Positions 6,734 through 8,839 of a DNA stretch of 8,839 nt are shown piece after piece. The DNA lies in contig JAQVDG010000063.1 of the NCBI GenBank assembly GCA_028698395.1, forward strand, positions 1 through 8,839, given 5' to 3'. The DNA is from Weeksellaceae bacterium (lineage in GTDB: Bacteria > Bacteroidota > Bacteroidia > Flavobacteriales > Weeksellaceae). Made by a program: the position numbers and the translations under genes. Position 1 is the stretch's first letter, and every line of letters starts with the position of its first letter. The notes under the pieces were generated by a model. That model searched no databases. It saw only the letters and a program-made list of their open reading frames with translations, and was not told the DNA's origin.

Positions 6734-7201
6734 ATGAATCAGGAAATAATAAAACAACTAATTGACGAAGCCATAGAAGAAAATCCTTCTTTATTTTTGG
6801 TGGAATGGAAGGTATCGGCAGATGACTCGATTGAAGTTTTAGTTGATGGTGACCAAGGTGTTTCTATTGATGAAATTGTCCGAATCAGTCGCCATGTTGA
6901 ACACAATTTGGATCGGGAAACGAATGATTTTTCTTTAAACGTTTCGTCAGCAGGTGTTGGAAATCCATTAATTCTACCTCGTCAATACAAAAAAAATATT
7001 GGACGGATTTTAAAAGTTTCAAAAACAGAAGGAGGAAAAGATTTGGAAGGAGAATTAACTGAAGCAAATGACGAGGAAATTGAGTTAAAATGGACAGTGA
7101 AAGAACCTAAACCAGTAGGAAAAGGCAAACACACAGTCGAAAAAAAGGAAAAAATAAATTATCAAGAAATAAAAAAAGCAATAGTCAAAGTTATCTTTTA
7201 A
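6734..7201 (+). CDS. rimP: Ribosome maturation factor RimP
   Basis: This encodes 155 residues from the ATG at 6734, the normal RimP length. A longer frame from a TTG at 6662 is rejected because it would start upstream of the probable promoter and translate through the terminator hairpin. RimP binds the 30S subunit precursor and assists its maturation. The N-terminal domain (about 1-78) shows LFLVEWKVSADDSIEVLVDG, VSIDEIVRISRHVEHNLD and FSLNVSSAGVGNPL, the last being the family's VSSPG-type signature with Ala in place of Pro. The C-terminal SH3-like domain (about 82-155) contains GRILKVSKTEGGKDLEGEL and a Lys-rich segment before the end. It is the first gene of the rimP-nusA-infB cluster, 13 bases from nusA. 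Confidence 0.95.
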   Translation: MNQEIIKQLIDEAIEENPSLFLVEWKVSADDSIEVLVDGDQGVSIDEIVRISRHVEHNLDRETNDFSLNVSSAGVGNPLILPRQYKKNIGRILKVSKTEGGKDLEGELTEANDEEIELKWTVKEPKPVGKGKHTVEKKEKINYQEIKKAIVKVIF

Positions 7202-7214
7202 AAAAGTAAACCTT

Positions 7215-8450
7215 ATGGACAATATAGCATTGATAGAATCCTTCGGGGATTTTAAAGACGAAAAAAACATAGACCGAATCACTTTGATGGCCATTTTGGA
7301 GGAATCACTACAAAGTGTTTTACGCAAAAAATATGGTTCTGATGATAATTTTAATATTATTGTGAACCCGGACAAAGGAGACTTGGAGATTTGGCACAAT
7401 CGAATTGTTGTAGAAGACGGAGCAGTAGAGGATGATAGTTCTGAAATTGAATTGTCGGCAGCGAGAAAAATTGAACCTGATTTTGAAGTGGGAGAAGAAG
7501 TTTCTGAATTTGTTCCATTAATTGATTTAGGAAGAAGAGCTATTTTGGCTTTACGCCAGAATTTGGTTTCTAAAATTATGGAACATGACAATGCCAATCT
7601 TTATACACGATTTAAAGATATGGAAGGTGAAATCATTACCGGTGAAGTACATCATATTCGTCAAAAACACGTCATTATTATGGATGATGAGCAAAATGAA
7701 ATGATTTTACCTAAGGAAAATCAAATTCCATCGGATTATTTCAAAAAAGGAGAATCAGTTCGTGCAGTAGTAGATGAAGTAAGATTAAAAGGAATAAAAC
7801 CTCAGATTATTTTATCGAGAACTTCACCTAAATTTTTAGAAAAATTATTTGAACAAGAAATTCCTGAGATTTTTGACGGAATCATTACAATCAAAGGTGT
7901 GGTTCGTATTCCAGGGGAAAAAGCAAAAGTAGCCGTTGAGTCGTATGATGACCGAATTGACCCGGTTGGTGCTTGTGTGGGAATGAAAGGTTCGAGAATT
8001 CATTCCATTGTTCGTGAGTTGAGAAATGAAAATATTGATGTTATTAACTACACGACAAACTTACATTTGTACATAACAAGAGCTTTAAGTCCGGCTAAAA
8101 TTTCAAGAATGGAAATTGATGAGGATAACGATAAGATTTCGGTTTTTGTAAAACCGGAAGAAGTTTCTAAAGCTATTGGAAAAGGAGGACATAATGTGCG
8201 TTTGGCTGGAAAATTATTAGGAATGGAAATAGACGTATTCCGAGATATTCCGCAAGATGAAGACGTAGAATTATCTGAATTTACCGATGAAATCGCACCG
8301 TGGATTATTGATATTTTCCAAAAAATCGGTTTAGATACTGCACGTAGCGTACTTGAACAAGATATAAACGATTTGATTTCCAGAACCGATTTAGAGGAAG
8401 AAACTATCTATGAAGTGATTCAAATTTTGAAAGCTGAAATGGAAGATTAA
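7215..8450 (+). CDS. nusA: Transcription termination/antitermination factor NusA
   Basis: This encodes 411 residues. NusA binds RNA polymerase near the RNA exit channel and modulates pausing, intrinsic termination and rRNA antitermination. The N-terminal polymerase-binding domain spans about 1-128 (IDRITLMAILEESLQSVLRK). The S1 domain is about 133-202 (GEIITGEVHHI to QIILSRTSP). KH1 is about 225-292, with the DPVGACVGMKGSRI loop (249-262). KH2 is about 300-365, with the AIGKGGHNVRLA loop (320-331). The last 60 residues are acidic and contain a helical region similar to a single acidic-repeat module (IGLDTARSVLEQDINDLI). The protein lacks the full pair of acidic repeats of the 495-residue E. 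coli form, which is usual outside the proteobacteria. It follows rimP by 13 bases and precedes infB by 77. Confidence 0.97.
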   Translation: MDNIALIESFGDFKDEKNIDRITLMAILEESLQSVLRKKYGSDDNFNIIVNPDKGDLEIWHNRIVVEDGAVEDDSSEIELSAARKIEPDFEVGEEVSEFVPLIDLGRRAILALRQNLVSKIMEHDNANLYTRFKDMEGEIITGEVHHIRQKHVIIMDDEQNEMILPKENQIPSDYFKKGESVRAVVDEVRLKGIKPQIILSRTSPKFLEKLFEQEIPEIFDGIITIKGVVRIPGEKAKVAVESYDDRIDPVGACVGMKGSRIHSIVRELRNENIDVINYTTNLHLYITRALSPAKISRMEIDEDNDKISVFVKPEEVSKAIGKGGHNVRLAGKLLGMEIDVFRDIPQDEDVELSEFTDEIAPWIIDIFQKIGLDTARSVLEQDINDLISRTDLEEETIYEVIQILKAEMED

Positions 8451-8474
8451 ATAATCAAATCAATAAATTAAAGC

Positions 8475-8501
8475 GTACTAAGTTTAGATTTAGTACATTT
8501 G
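8475..8501 (+). promoter_or_regulatory. Palindrome overlapping a putative infB promoter
   Basis: GTACTAA (8475-8481) and TTAGTAC (8490-8496) form a perfect 7-bp inverted repeat with an 8-base spacer. The right arm overlaps TACATTTG (8494-8501), an exact TAnnTTTG -7 box 26 bases ahead of the infB ATG. No T-run follows, so it is not a terminator. It could be an internal promoter with an operator, or a small mRNA hairpin between nusA and infB. There is no -33 TTG at the expected spacing. Confidence 0.4.
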
Positions 8502-8527
8502 CAAACCAAAAAAACCAAATTAATTAT

Positions 8528-8839
8528 ATGTCGGGAACGATAAGATTAAGTAAAGTATTAAGAGAGTTGAACATTTCAATAGACCGAGCTGTTGATTTTC
8601 TGAATGGAAAAGATATTCAAATCGAACGATCACCAAACACGAAAATTGACCAGGATACCTATTCGATTCTTATCAAAGAATTTCGTTCAGACGCGGAACA
8701 AAAGGCAGCTTCAGAAGAAGTTGTAATTAACAAAATTCCGGAACGAAAACCGGAACTTCCTAAAAAAGAAGTGAAAGTTGAGCCAATCCCGACACCGGCG
8801 ATTGAACCTAAAACAGAACCTAAAGAGGAAGAAGCTCCT
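8528..8839 (+). CDS. infB: Translation initiation factor IF-2, N-terminal part (3' end outside window)
   Basis: The frame is open from the ATG at 8528 to the window edge, giving 104 residues. IF-2 is the GTPase that delivers initiator tRNA to the ribosome. The start MSGTIRLSKVLRELNISIDR is the conserved IF-2 N-terminal helical module as found in flavobacteria. Next come AVDFLNGKDIQIERSPNTKI and EEFRS-type helix residues, then the charged linker rich in Lys, Glu and Pro (from about residue 60) that in this family precedes the GTPase core. The GTPase and tRNA-binding domains are beyond the window. Its position after nusA matches the near-universal rimP-nusA-infB order. Confidence 0.95.
   Translation, partial: MSGTIRLSKVLRELNISIDRAVDFLNGKDIQIERSPNTKIDQDTYSILIKEFRSDAEQKAASEEVVINKIPERKPELPKKEVKVEPIPTPAIEPKTEPKEEEAP

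Noticed and set aside
7085..7597. Minus-strand open frame of 170 codons opposite rimP and nusA
   Set aside because: It lies antisense to two well-identified genes, its product is of low complexity (Ser, Ile and Phe-rich), and no family is recognisable.

Overview
The window is ordinary chromosomal DNA from a low-GC member of the Bacteroidetes, most likely the class Flavobacteriia. This rests on the AT-rich base composition, A-rich leaders in place of strong Shine-Dalgarno sequences, Bacteroidetes-type -7 boxes (TAnnTTTG) upstream of several genes, a DUF2723 membrane protein with the NWDDHDRS motif, and an IF-2 N-terminus of flavobacterial type. No mobile element, CRISPR array, tRNA or rRNA was seen.

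Left part (1-3812): the C-terminal two-thirds or less of a DUF2723 membrane protein is followed 14 bases later by a small secreted beta-barrel protein, probably in one operon. Both run rightward into a symmetrical terminator at 2283-2322, which they share with a convergent imidazolonepropionase gene (hutI). Upstream of hutI lies a 256-base gap. It holds a long nested palindrome: an outer 14-bp perfect inverted repeat that probably terminates the next leftward gene, with a second imperfect palindrome inside it.

Middle (3813-6649): a leftward YceI-family lipoprotein and a rightward gene diverge from an AT-rich promoter region. The rightward gene fuses a RimB-like retropepsin domain to a RimK-type ATP-grasp glutamate ligase. 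If both halves are active, one polypeptide carries a writer and a putative trimmer of ribosomal glutamate tails. It converges on an ogt-type O6-alkylguanine-DNA alkyltransferase.

Right part (6650-8839): the conserved translation/transcription cluster rimP-nusA-infB runs rightward, with infB cut by the window edge. A -7 box and then a canonical intrinsic terminator hairpin lie before the rimP start codon. This is the layout expected of transcription attenuation, and is notable because the operon encodes the termination factor NusA. A further -7 box overlapping a palindrome lies between nusA and infB.

No clearly new system is visible. The points most worth a second look are the leader terminator of rimP-nusA-infB, the RimB-RimK fusion, the nested palindrome at 3666-3777, and the Glu-to-Gln change next to the metal site of HutI.
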